Source of the DNA: Coralloluteibacterium thermophilum
GTDB taxonomy: Bacteria > Pseudomonadota > Gammaproteobacteria > Xanthomonadales > Xanthomonadaceae
Reading direction: 5' to 3'
Assembly: GCF_042654365.1 (NCBI RefSeq)
Contig: NZ_JBHSGG010000002.1
Location: 248,001 to 312,000 of the forward strand
DNA: 64,000 bases
A program made the position numbers and the translations under genes. Of this stretch, positions 54,204 through 62,685 are shown piece by piece (the first letter of the stretch is position 1; each line of letters starts with the position of its first letter). The notes beneath the pieces were generated by a model. That model saw only the letters and a list, made by a program, of their open reading frames with translations, was not told where the DNA came from and did no database searches.

Positions 54204-54285
54204 GCATCCGCGCTGCGTCCACCATGCGCACGGCGGCCCCGACGGCGGACGCGCCGGCGACTCTGCCGATGCCCGCGTGGTCCCG
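54204..54285. repeat. left copy of an 82-bp direct repeat flanking the first DUF885 gene
   Basis: GCATCCGCGCTGCGTCC, then CATGCGC, CTGCCGATGC and TCCCG recur at 56489-56571 in the same orientation and with nearly the same spacing. The two copies bracket the gene at 54409-56265. Confidence 0.7.
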
Positions 54286-54408
54286 GCGAGAAACCCCCGC
54301 CCCATGCCCGGGCGACGGCCGCGCGTGCGCCGCGCCGCCGCCCGGCGACTTCCGGACTACCATCGGCGCTCCCGGGAGCCGCGCTCCCAGCAACCACCCG
54401 GAGTGCCC

Positions 54409-56265
54409 ATGCGTCGCGTCCTTGCCGTCTCCGCCCTGTCCCTTGCCCTGGCCGCCGCCTGGCCGCTGGCCGTGTCCGCGCAGGCGCCGGCCGCGCAGGC
54501 CGCCACCGCCGAGTCCACCACCGAGGACGCGCGCATCAATGCCTGGTTCGAGCGCAAGTACGAGGAGCAGCTGCAGTTCAGTCCGATCCGCATGACCTTC
54601 CTCGGCCGCAAGGACCGCAACGCCGAGCTCGACGATCTCTCGCGCGAGGCGGCCGAGCGGCAGCTGGCCTGGTCGCGTGCGGCGCTGGCGGAGATGCAGG
54701 CCAGCTTCGACTACGACGCGCTCGGCGACGACGCCAAGCTGTCGTGGGACCTGTTCGAGTACCAGGTGCGGACGGCCGAGGCGGGGCACCGCTTCCTCGA
54801 TCACCAGTACCCGTTCGAGCAGATGGGCGGCATGCAGTCGCAGCTGCCGACCTTCCTGATCGGCTTCCACAAGGTCGAGGAGGAATCCGACTACACCGCC
54901 TACGTCGCGCGCCTGCGCGAGGTGCCGCGGGCCTTCGGGCAGCTGATGGACCAGGTGCGCCGTTCGGCCGAGGCCGGCATCCGTCCGCCGCGCTTCGCGC
55001 ACGAGGGCGTGCTCGAGCAGGCGGGCAAGGTGATCACCGGCGCCCCCTTCACCGACGGCGAGGACAGTGCGCTGTGGGCCGACGCCCAGGCCAAGGCCGA
55101 CGCGCTGGTCGAGGCCGGCAGGATCGACGCCGCCCGTGCGCAGGCACTGAAGGACCAGGCGCGCGCCGCGCTGGTGGAGGCGGTGAAGCCCGCCTACGAC
55201 GAGGTCATCGCCTGGTTCCGCGCCGACCTGCCGAACGCGGCGGAGAACCCGTCCGGGGTCGGCACGACGCATCCGGACGGCGAGGCCTTCTACGCCGAGC
55301 GGCTGCGCGCCTCGACCACCACCGACCTGACGCCGGACCAGGTGCACCGGATCGGCCTGGACGAGGTCGCGCGCATCCGCGGCGAGATGGAGGCGCTGAA
55401 GGAGCGCGTCGGCTTCGAGGGCGACCTGCAGGCCTTCTTCCACTTCGTCCGCACGGATCCGCAGTTCAAGTACCCCAACACCGACGAGGGCCGGCAGGCC
55501 TACATCGACGACGCGACCAGGGCGATCGACACGATCAGGGAGCAGCTGCCCGACTACTTCGGCCTGCTGCCGAAGGCGGACCTGGTGGTCCGGCGCGTGG
55601 AGCCGTTCCGCGAGGTCGCCGGCGCCGCCCAGCACTACTACCCGAGCACCCCGGACGGCAGCCGCCCCGGCATCTACTACGCCCACCTGTCCGACATGGA
55701 CGCGATGCCGAAGACGGAGCTGGAGGTCATCGCCTACCACGAGGGCCTGCCCGGCCACCACATGCAGATCGCCATCGCCCAGGAGCTGGAGGGCGTCCCG
55801 GAGTTCCGCAAGCAGGCCGGCTTCACCGCCTATGCCGAGGGCTGGGCGCTCTACTCGGAGTGGCTGGCGCGCGAGATGCCCGGCACCTACACCGACCCCT
55901 ACTCCGAGTTCGGCCGCCTGACTTCGGAGATGTGGCGCGCGATCCGCCTGGTGGTCGATACCGGCCTGCACGCGAAGGGCTGGACCCAGCAGCAGGCGGT
56001 GGACTACTTCTCCGAGAACAGCTCGGTGCCGCTGGAGGCGATCCAGGCCGAGGTGCAGCGCTACATCACCTGGCCCGGGCAGGCGACGGCCTACAAGATC
56101 GGCATGATCAGGATCCAGGAGCTGCGCGCCAGGGCGGAACGGGAGCTGGGCGACCGCTTCGACATCCGCCGCTTCCACGACGCGGTGCTCGGCGGCGGCG
56201 CCATGCCGCTGACCCTGCTGGAGCGGCGCATCGACCAGTGGATCGCGAACGAGAAGCGCGGCTGA
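54409..56265 (+). CDS. DUF885 family protein, secreted zinc-peptidase-like
   Basis: A 618-residue protein with a signal peptide (LSLALAAAWPLAVSAQA). The DUF885 core has a zinc-site-like HEGLPGHH (VIAYHEGLPGHHMQIAIAQE), then GFTAYAEGWALYSEWLAREM and VDTGLHAKGWTQQQAVDYF. These are distant M32-type metallopeptidases. The substrate is unknown. It is flanked by the direct repeats at 54204 and 56489. A second, diverged homologue lies at 60571-62412 on the opposite strand. Confidence 0.9.
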   Translation: MRRVLAVSALSLALAAAWPLAVSAQAPAAQAATAESTTEDARINAWFERKYEEQLQFSPIRMTFLGRKDRNAELDDLSREAAERQLAWSRAALAEMQASFDYDALGDDAKLSWDLFEYQVRTAEAGHRFLDHQYPFEQMGGMQSQLPTFLIGFHKVEEESDYTAYVARLREVPRAFGQLMDQVRRSAEAGIRPPRFAHEGVLEQAGKVITGAPFTDGEDSALWADAQAKADALVEAGRIDAARAQALKDQARAALVEAVKPAYDEVIAWFRADLPNAAENPSGVGTTHPDGEAFYAERLRASTTTDLTPDQVHRIGLDEVARIRGEMEALKERVGFEGDLQAFFHFVRTDPQFKYPNTDEGRQAYIDDATRAIDTIREQLPDYFGLLPKADLVVRRVEPFREVAGAAQHYYPSTPDGSRPGIYYAHLSDMDAMPKTELEVIAYHEGLPGHHMQIAIAQELEGVPEFRKQAGFTAYAEGWALYSEWLAREMPGTYTDPYSEFGRLTSEMWRAIRLVVDTGLHAKGWTQQQAVDYFSENSSVPLEAIQAEVQRYITWPGQATAYKIGMIRIQELRARAERELGDRFDIRRFHDAVLGGGAMPLTLLERRIDQWIANEKRG

Positions 56266-56320
56266 AGCGAGGGCGCGCCGCACTCGCGGCGCGCTCCTCC
56301 CGCATCCTCGCAGGAGGTCG

Positions 56321-56478
56321 GAACGTCGGCGCGATCTTCCCGACGTGTCCGCTCGCCTGCTGCAGGGCGAAGGCCTCGGCGACGTCCTCCAGCGGCAGGC
56401 TGCGGTCGCCGACCGGCACCCGACCGGTGGCCTCGATGGCGGCGACCATGTCGTGCCGGTGGCGCCGGCTGCCGACGC
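56321..56478 (-). pseudogene. 3' fragment of an MDR oxidoreductase gene (copy of 59380-59537)
   Basis: On the minus strand it reads MVAAIEATGRVPVGDRSLPL, then EDVAEAFALQQASGHVGKIA and PTF, against the intact gene's AAIEATGLVPVVDRSLPL, EDIAEAFALQQAGGHFGKIA and LTF. Only the last 50 or so codons are present, so it is a partial duplication with no upstream coding region. Confidence 0.85.
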
Positions 56479-56488
56479 GATACCGGCG

Positions 56489-56571
56489 GCATCCGCGCTG
56501 CGTCCGCCATGCGCGCGGCGGGCGCGGCGGCCGGCCGCGGCGGCGACCCTGCCGATGCACGCTTGCTCCCG
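56489..56571. repeat. right copy of the 82-bp direct repeat
   Basis: An imperfect copy of 54204-54285, starting GCATCCGCGCTGCGTCC. It abuts the oxidoreductase fragment. Confidence 0.7.
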
Positions 56572-56587
56572 TTGAACGGCCCCGCAC

Positions 56588-59167
56588 TCAGCCGACGGCC
56601 GCGCCTCCCGCGACCGCCGGCGCGGCGGCACCTCCGCGCGCGGCCAGCCATCGCTCGAAGGCGTCGAGCGGCAACGGCCGCGAGAACAGGTAGCCCTGGA
56701 CGACGGGGCATTCCAGCTCGTGCAGCAGCCGGCGCTGGTCCTCGCTTTCCACTCCCTCGGCCACCACGGTCAGGTCCAGGCTGCGGCCGACGCCGATCAT
56801 CGCGGTCACCAGGGTCTGCGCGCGCTTCTCGCGCTCGCAGCGCGCGATGAAGCTGCGGTCCATCTTGACCTCCGTCACCGGCAGGCTCGCGAGACTGGAG
56901 AGACTCGAGAAGCCCGTGCCGAAATCGTCCACCGACAGCCCCACGCCCAAGGCGCGGATACGGCGCATGATGTCCAGCGTCTGCGGCGTCGCCTCCATCA
57001 TCAGGCCCTCGGTGATCTCGACCGTCAGGCAGCGGCCGGGCAGGTCGTGTTCGTCCAGCAGCGCGGCGATGCAGTCGGGCAGGTCGCGGCTCCGGAAGTT
57101 GAAGGGCGACAGGTTGATCGCCACCACCGGAACGCCGAGCCCCGCCGCGCGCCACCGCGCCATCGCGCGGCAGGCTTCGCGCAGCGCCCAGCGGCCGATG
57201 GCCTCGATCTCGCCGATCTCCTCCGCCAGGCCGATGAAGCGGTCCGGCGGCACCTCGCCGAACTCGGGATCGCACCAGCGCGCCAGCGCCTCCACGCCGT
57301 ACAGCCCACCGCAGCCCGGGCGGACCTGCGGCTGGTATTCCAGGCGCAGGTCGCCCGCCGCCACCGCTCGCCGCAGCGCGGCGCCCAGCAGCAGGCGGTC
57401 ACGGGCGAGCCGGTTCATGCCGTGGCTGAAGAACAGCGCGTCGCCGCCGCCGGCGGCCTTGACCCGTTCCATGGCGCTCCTGGCGTTCTGGAGCAGCTCG
57501 TCGCGGTCGCGGCTGGCGCCGGGGTAATGGACGATGCCGATGCTGGCCGACAGGTCCAGCGAGAAGCCCGCCACGTCGATCGGCGCGCTGATCGCCTGCT
57601 GGACGTCCGCTGCGACGCGCACGGCGCGGTGCGCGTCGCAGCCGGGCACGACCAGCACGAACGCATCGCCCTCCACCCGCGCGAGGAACTGGTCTTCGCT
57701 GAGGTGCCACTTCAGGCGGTTCGCCATCTCCGCCAGGGTCTGGTCGCCGGCGGCATGGCCCAGGGTCTCGTTGACGTCCTTGAAGCGGTCGAGGCCGATG
57801 TGGAAGAACGCGACCTCGCCGTCCCCGCGCGACGCCAGCAGGGCGCCGACGTGATCGAGCAGCTGGGCGCGGTTCGGCAGCCCGGTGAGCGCGTCGTAGC
57901 GCGACAGCCGGTTGAGCTGCTGCCGGCTCTCCTCGTGCTCGATCGCCAGCGTGCACAGGCGGACGCAGGCGGCCGCGACGCGCTCCAGGTAGGCGTCGGG
58001 GCCGCCGCCGCGCCGGAAGTAGAACGCGAAGGTGCCCGCGACGCTGCCGTCGCGGCGCTTGACGGGATACGTCCAGCAGGCCCGGTAGCCGTGCGCCAGC
58101 ATCCTGTCCCGGTAGGGCGCCCAGAGCGGATCGGTCCCGATGTCGTGCACCATCACCGGCTCGCCGCGGTGCGCGCAGGTGCCGCAGCCGGCGACGCCCT
58201 CGCCGATCTCCACGCCCTCCCACTCCGCGCCGTAGGAGGCATGGAAGCTGGGCGCCGCCCACGGCCGCAGCCGGCGTTCGACGACCCTGCACACCGACAC
58301 CAGCACGCCCGGCACGATCGCCTCGATGCGCCTGCACAGGAAGTCGCCCAGCGCCGGGAACGGCAGGTCGCTGGTCAGCGCCTCCAGCACGTCGCGCTCC
58401 AGGTCGCGGATCTGCCGCTCCTCGGTGACGTCCGACAGCACCACCACCTGGTTCCGCAGCGTGTCGGCCTCGCCGTCGAACACGGGATCGACCGAGGCCC
58501 GCACCCAGAGCTCGCGGCCATCGCGGCACATCGCCCGGATCTCTTCGCTGAAGCCGGGCCGCGCCCGCTCCCACACACGCGCCAGCGCCGCAGGCGGCGC
58601 CCCGGGGCCAGCGAGAACGTCGTCCGGCCGCATGCCGATGATCTCGGTGGCCGTATAGCCGAACAGCTCGGTGAAGGCGCGGTTGGCCTGGACGATGCGG
58701 CATGCGCCGTCGAGCACGAAGATGGGGCGGTCGGTGTGGTTGACGGCCAGCAGGAGAAGCCGGTTCTCCTCGCGGCGCTCGACCTCGGCGGACACGTCCC
58801 TCGCGAACGCCATGTAGTGGATGCGCCCGCCCACGTCGATCTTGGACAGCGAGAAGGCGGCCCAGAGCCGCTGGCCGTCCTTGCGCTCCATGAGAAGCTC
58901 GCGGCTCGTCCATGCGACCCGCGGGCTCCCGCCCTCGCGGTTCTTGCGGGTGAAGCCGTCGTGCACCCCGCGCAGCTCGCGCGGCAGCAACGGCCGCATG
59001 TGCCTGCCGAGCACCTCCTCCCTGTTGAATCCCCAGAGCCGTTCCGCGGCCTGGTTGAAGAACAGGACGCGGTCGGCGTCGTCGATGACGACCACCGCCA
59101 CCGCGGCCTGCTCGAGCGCGGGCAACAGGAGATCGGTGCTCCCTTCCATCATGCTCGCCGGCGTCAT
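56588..59167 (-). CDS. DosP-like oxygen-sensing c-di-GMP phosphodiesterase (PAS-PAS-GAF-GGDEF-EAL)
   Basis: 859 residues, closely following E. coli DosP: LLPALEQAAVAVVVIDDADR, FFNQAAERLWGFNREEVLG, LLAVNHTDRPIFVLD, LTGLPNR. The first PAS (about 15-125) keeps the proximal haem histidine (His69 in RGVHDGF), but the distal methionine position (87 in DosP) is Thr87. The second PAS is at 145-250 and the GAF domain at about 275-410. The GGDEF site reads EGDAF (499-503), so cyclase activity is unlikely. EAL is intact (Glu626-Leu628, GVEALARW). It probably degrades c-di-GMP under control of oxygen or another gas. Confidence 0.9.
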   Translation of the reverse strand: MTPASMMEGSTDLLLPALEQAAVAVVVIDDADRVLFFNQAAERLWGFNREEVLGRHMRPLLPRELRGVHDGFTRKNREGGSPRVAWTSRELLMERKDGQRLWAAFSLSKIDVGGRIHYMAFARDVSAEVERREENRLLLLAVNHTDRPIFVLDGACRIVQANRAFTELFGYTATEIIGMRPDDVLAGPGAPPAALARVWERARPGFSEEIRAMCRDGRELWVRASVDPVFDGEADTLRNQVVVLSDVTEERQIRDLERDVLEALTSDLPFPALGDFLCRRIEAIVPGVLVSVCRVVERRLRPWAAPSFHASYGAEWEGVEIGEGVAGCGTCAHRGEPVMVHDIGTDPLWAPYRDRMLAHGYRACWTYPVKRRDGSVAGTFAFYFRRGGGPDAYLERVAAACVRLCTLAIEHEESRQQLNRLSRYDALTGLPNRAQLLDHVGALLASRGDGEVAFFHIGLDRFKDVNETLGHAAGDQTLAEMANRLKWHLSEDQFLARVEGDAFVLVVPGCDAHRAVRVAADVQQAISAPIDVAGFSLDLSASIGIVHYPGASRDRDELLQNARSAMERVKAAGGGDALFFSHGMNRLARDRLLLGAALRRAVAAGDLRLEYQPQVRPGCGGLYGVEALARWCDPEFGEVPPDRFIGLAEEIGEIEAIGRWALREACRAMARWRAAGLGVPVVAINLSPFNFRSRDLPDCIAALLDEHDLPGRCLTVEITEGLMMEATPQTLDIMRRIRALGVGLSVDDFGTGFSSLSSLASLPVTEVKMDRSFIARCEREKRAQTLVTAMIGVGRSLDLTVVAEGVESEDQRRLLHELECPVVQGYLFSRPLPLDAFERWLAARGGAAAPAVAGGAAVG

Positions 59168-59297
59168 CGACTTCTCCCGTCCCGAGGGCCTTCCCGCCCC
59201 GACACAGCCTTCCCGGCCGTTGCGACCCTATCGGCGACGGCCGCGCGCACTTGAGGCAGGCACCGGGCCGCGTTCATCCGCAGGCAGACGGCGCGAC

Positions 59298-59321
59298 GCC
59301 CGGCAGCGATCCCTGCCGGGC
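59298..59321. terminator. hairpin downstream of the MDR oxidoreductase
   Basis: GCCCGGCAG (59298-59306), loop CGATCC, CTGCCGGGC (59313-59321): a perfect 9-bp stem about 55 bp after the minus-strand stop at 59377. No T-run follows on either strand, so termination is uncertain. Confidence 0.45.
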
Positions 59322-59376
59322 ATGGTGGCACACGAGCCATGACAGCACGTGTCGGTGGCGGCCCCGGACCTTGCCG

Positions 59377-60396
59377 CTAGAACGTCAGCGCGATCTTCCC
59401 GAAGTGCCCGCCCGCCTGCTGCAGGGCGAAGGCCTCGGCGATGTCCTCCAGCGGCAGGCTGCGGTCGACGACCGGCACCAGGCCGGTGGCCTCGATGGCG
59501 GCGATCATGTCGAGCTGGTGGCGCCGGCTGCCGACGATCAGGCCGGTCAGGCGCTGCTGGCGCGCCATCAGCGCGGCCGTGGGCACCGGGCCGGCCGCGC
59601 CGGTGAGCACGCCGATCAGCGCGATGTGCCCGCCGATGCGGCAGGCGGCGATGGACTGCGGCAGCGTCGCCGGCCCACCGACCTCGACCACGTGGTCGAC
59701 GCCACGGCCGTCGGTGCGCTCCAGCACCGCGCGCGCCCACTCCGGCTCGCTGCGGTAGTTGATGGTGTGCTCGGCGCCGAGCTCCGCGGCCCGGGCGAGC
59801 TTCTCGTCCGACGACGAGGTGACGATCACCCGCGCGCCCATGGCGCGGGCGAACTGCAGCGCGAAGATCGACACGCCGCCGGTGCCCAGGACGAGCACCC
59901 GGTCGCCCGCCTTGAGTCCGCCCTCGACCACCAGGGCGCGCCATGCCGTGAGGCCCGCCGTGGTCAGCGTCGCCGCCTGCGCATGGTCGTAGCCGGCCGG
60001 CGCGCGGGTGAAGGCCTGCGCGGGCGCGACCACGGCCTCGCGGGCGTAGCCGTCGATGCCGTCGCCCGGCGTGGTGGCGAAGTCGGCGACGGTCGGCGGC
60101 CCGTCCAGCCATTGCGGGAAGAAGGTGGAGACGACGCGGTCGCCCGGGGCGAAGTCGTCGACGCCCTCGCCGACCGCCTCGACCACGCCGGCGCCGTCCG
60201 ACATCGGGATGCGGCCGTCGGCGGTCGGCATCGCACCGAGCGCCACCGCGAGGTCGTGGTAGTTCAGCGAGCTGGCGTGCAGGCGCACGCGGATCCGGCC
60301 GGGCCCGGGGGCGCCGGGGTCGTCGATGTCGACCAGGGCGAGGTTGGCGAGGCCGCCCGGAGCGGCGAGGCGTACGGCTTTCATCGGCAGGGACAT
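59377..60396 (-). CDS. MDR-family NAD(P)-dependent oxidoreductase
   Basis: A 339-residue protein of the medium-chain dehydrogenase/reductase type with the nucleotide-binding motif RVLVLGTGGVSIFALQFARA. The catalytic-zinc cysteine of classical alcohol dehydrogenases is replaced in SSLNYHDLAVAL, so it is a zinc-free quinone-oxidoreductase-like enzyme. TPGDGIDGYAREAVVAPAQ and VDHVVEVGGPATLPQSI are family features. Start 60396 or, equally, 60384 (MKAVRL). A fragment of its 3' end is duplicated at 56321-56478. Confidence 0.85.
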   Translation of the reverse strand: MSLPMKAVRLAAPGGLANLALVDIDDPGAPGPGRIRVRLHASSLNYHDLAVALGAMPTADGRIPMSDGAGVVEAVGEGVDDFAPGDRVVSTFFPQWLDGPPTVADFATTPGDGIDGYAREAVVAPAQAFTRAPAGYDHAQAATLTTAGLTAWRALVVEGGLKAGDRVLVLGTGGVSIFALQFARAMGARVIVTSSSDEKLARAAELGAEHTINYRSEPEWARAVLERTDGRGVDHVVEVGGPATLPQSIAACRIGGHIALIGVLTGAAGPVPTAALMARQQRLTGLIVGSRRHQLDMIAAIEATGLVPVVDRSLPLEDIAEAFALQQAGGHFGKIALTF

Positions 60397-60570
60397 CCGT
60401 GACGGGGACGCCGAGTCTAGTCCGCGCGGCAGGAGCAGGCAGTCGCGGACAGGAGAACGGCGTGGTGCGCCTGCGGCCGCCCCTGCTCGGGCGGGGCGGC
60501 GGCGACCGGCCGCCCGCCCCGCGAACGGTGCGCGGGCGACGGCCGCCGGCGCGCGGCCTCCCCGGGCGGA

Positions 60571-62412
60571 TCAGCCGCCTTCGGCCGCCGGTGCTGCCGT
60601 CTGCGCGGCGATCCACTCGTCCACGGCGTTCTCGACCACCGCCAGCGGCAGGGCGCCGTTGCCGAGCACGAGGTCGTGGAAGGCGCGGATGTCGAAGCGG
60701 TCGCCGAGCGCGGTGCGGGCGCGCTCGCGCAGCTCGACCATCTTCAGGTGCCCCACCTTGTAGGAACACGCCTGGCCGGGCTGGACGAGGTAGCGGTCGA
60801 TCTCGATGCGCACGTCGTTCTCGTTCATGCCGGTCTTGCCGCGCATGTAGTCCATGGCCTGTTCGCGGCTCCAGCGCTTGCGGTGCAGGCCGGTGTCCAC
60901 GACCAGGCGCACCGAGCGGAACATCTCCGCCTGCAGCCGACCGAGGTCGCCCAGCGGGTCGTCCGCATAGAGGCCCATCTCCGCCACGAGCTGCTCCGCG
61001 TAGAGCGCCCAGCCCTCGGTGAAGGCGCTGGGATTGAGCGTGCGCCGGATCAGCGGCAGCGCCTCGAGCGACTGCCCGATCGCGATCTGGAAGTGGTGCC
61101 CCGGCGCGCCCTCGTGGTAGGCCAGCGTCGGCAGCGCCCAGCGCGCGTGGTCCTCGATGCTGCCGAGGTTGATGTAGAACACGCCCGGCCGCGAGCCGTC
61201 CAGCGCAGGCGGATAGTAGTAGCCGCCGGGGGCCGTGGCCTCGGCATAGGCCGGGACCGGCTGGACGTCCAGCGGCTGCGTCGGGCGGATGCCGAAGTAG
61301 GCGTCGAGATGCGGGTCGAGACGGGCCAGTGCGGCGCGGATGTCGCGGATGACCGCCTCGCGTCCCTCCGGCGTGTCCGGGTAGCCGTGCGCCGGATCGC
61401 GCTGCAGGCGCTGGACGCGCTCCGCGACCGTCCCCGCCTCCAGCCCGATGCCACGCAGGATCCCGTCCATCGCCGCCTCGATCCGGGCGACCTCCTGCAG
61501 GCCGAGGGCGTGGATCGCCTCCGCGTCCAGGTCCGTGCTGGTGTTCCAGCGCAGGGCGGCGTCGTACCAGGCGTCGCCGCCCGGCAGCGCCCATACGCCC
61601 TGGTTGGCGGCGTCCTCGATCAGGGACTCGACCCTGTCCAGGAGGCGCGCATAGCCGGGATGCACCGCGTCGCGCACGGCCTGCTCCGCGTCCGCCAGCA
61701 ACCGCGCGCGCGTCCCGGCGTCGATGTCCGCGACGGCATCCAGCCGGCGCGCCATCGAGGTCACGAACAGGCTGTCGGCGGGTTCCGCCGCGATGAGCGA
61801 GCGGATCTGCGCCGCCAGCCCCTCCAGCGCCACCCGCGGCGGGACGACGCCGTGACGCTTCTGCAGGTCGACGTTCTCGCCGACCTGATCGAGCTGCACG
61901 GGCACCGCGCGCAGGCGCCGCACGTAGGCGTCGGCCGTGCCGACGTCGCGGATGGCGTGCTGCTCGGCGAGGAACTGCGGCAGCGTGCTCGGGATGCCGA
62001 ACAGGTGGTCCACCGCGTAGACGCCCGCCAGCGGCAGCCACGCGACCGCCCAGTCGGGCTGCATCAGCTCGGCCTGGCGCGCGTACATCCACACCGCGCT
62101 GTCGTAGGTCCAGCGCTGCTGGCCGACGATGCGGTCGCGGTCGAGCGCGAGCAGCTCGCGGTGGTTGTCGTGCAGCACGCGGCGCAGGACCTCGCGCCGC
62201 GACGGCGAGACGTCGTCGAGCCGCGAGGCCGCCTCGTCGGCGCCCGGCAGGCCGAGCAGGCTGACGGTCTGCGGCAGCGTCCCCAGCACGTCGGTGTACT
62301 GCCGGTCGACCACCACATGCACGTCCGGCTCCGCGGTCGCCGCCAGGGCCGGCGCCGCCGCATGCACGAGCGCCAGCGCCGCTGCGGCCAGTGGCATCAT
62401 CATTCTTCTCAT
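60571..62412 (-). CDS. DUF885 family protein, secreted zinc-peptidase-like
   Basis: 613 residues from ATG 62412 (MRRMMMPLAAAALALVHA), which has a GGGAGG sequence 5-10 nt upstream and begins a signal peptide ending near PALAA. It has the HEGAPGHH zinc-site motif (TLAYHEGAPGHHFQIAIGQS) and SAFTEGWALYAEQLVAEMG. It is a diverged homologue of the gene at 54409-56265, on the opposite strand; the shared order with the oxidoreductase suggests an old inverted duplication. The substrate is unknown. Confidence 0.9.
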   Translation of the reverse strand: MRRMMMPLAAAALALVHAAAPALAATAEPDVHVVVDRQYTDVLGTLPQTVSLLGLPGADEAASRLDDVSPSRREVLRRVLHDNHRELLALDRDRIVGQQRWTYDSAVWMYARQAELMQPDWAVAWLPLAGVYAVDHLFGIPSTLPQFLAEQHAIRDVGTADAYVRRLRAVPVQLDQVGENVDLQKRHGVVPPRVALEGLAAQIRSLIAAEPADSLFVTSMARRLDAVADIDAGTRARLLADAEQAVRDAVHPGYARLLDRVESLIEDAANQGVWALPGGDAWYDAALRWNTSTDLDAEAIHALGLQEVARIEAAMDGILRGIGLEAGTVAERVQRLQRDPAHGYPDTPEGREAVIRDIRAALARLDPHLDAYFGIRPTQPLDVQPVPAYAEATAPGGYYYPPALDGSRPGVFYINLGSIEDHARWALPTLAYHEGAPGHHFQIAIGQSLEALPLIRRTLNPSAFTEGWALYAEQLVAEMGLYADDPLGDLGRLQAEMFRSVRLVVDTGLHRKRWSREQAMDYMRGKTGMNENDVRIEIDRYLVQPGQACSYKVGHLKMVELRERARTALGDRFDIRAFHDLVLGNGALPLAVVENAVDEWIAAQTAAPAAEGG

Positions 62413-62685
62413 CGCGTCCCTCCCAGGGTGTTTCGGGCCATTCTGGGCCATCGCCGGCGCGCCGTCGCATGCCGCCGGCGCATTCATCCGGACGGTGGCG
62501 CGCGCGCCACCGCAGGCCGGCGGGCGGCGGCGACCCGACGGGACCGGACCGCGCGCGCGTTCGGGCGACCGCCGCGGCCCCGGCCGCGCGCGAAGGGCTC
62601 CGCGCGAAGGCGCTTGTCACGCGCATCCTGCAATGCTTCAGGCGGCCGTCCGTACGATGGCCTCCGCGCAGATGAAGGCTGACCG

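Larger units (their letters stand above)
56266..56587. other. intergenic region with duplicated fragments
   Basis: A 322-bp gap holding a fragment copied from an oxidoreductase gene (56321-56478) and the right copy of an 82-bp repeat (56489-56571). No intact gene is seen. Confidence 0.7.

Noticed and set aside
56288..56693. Small gene between the first DUF885 gene and the DosP-like gene
   Set aside because: The sequence is explained by the duplicated oxidoreductase fragment and the direct repeat.
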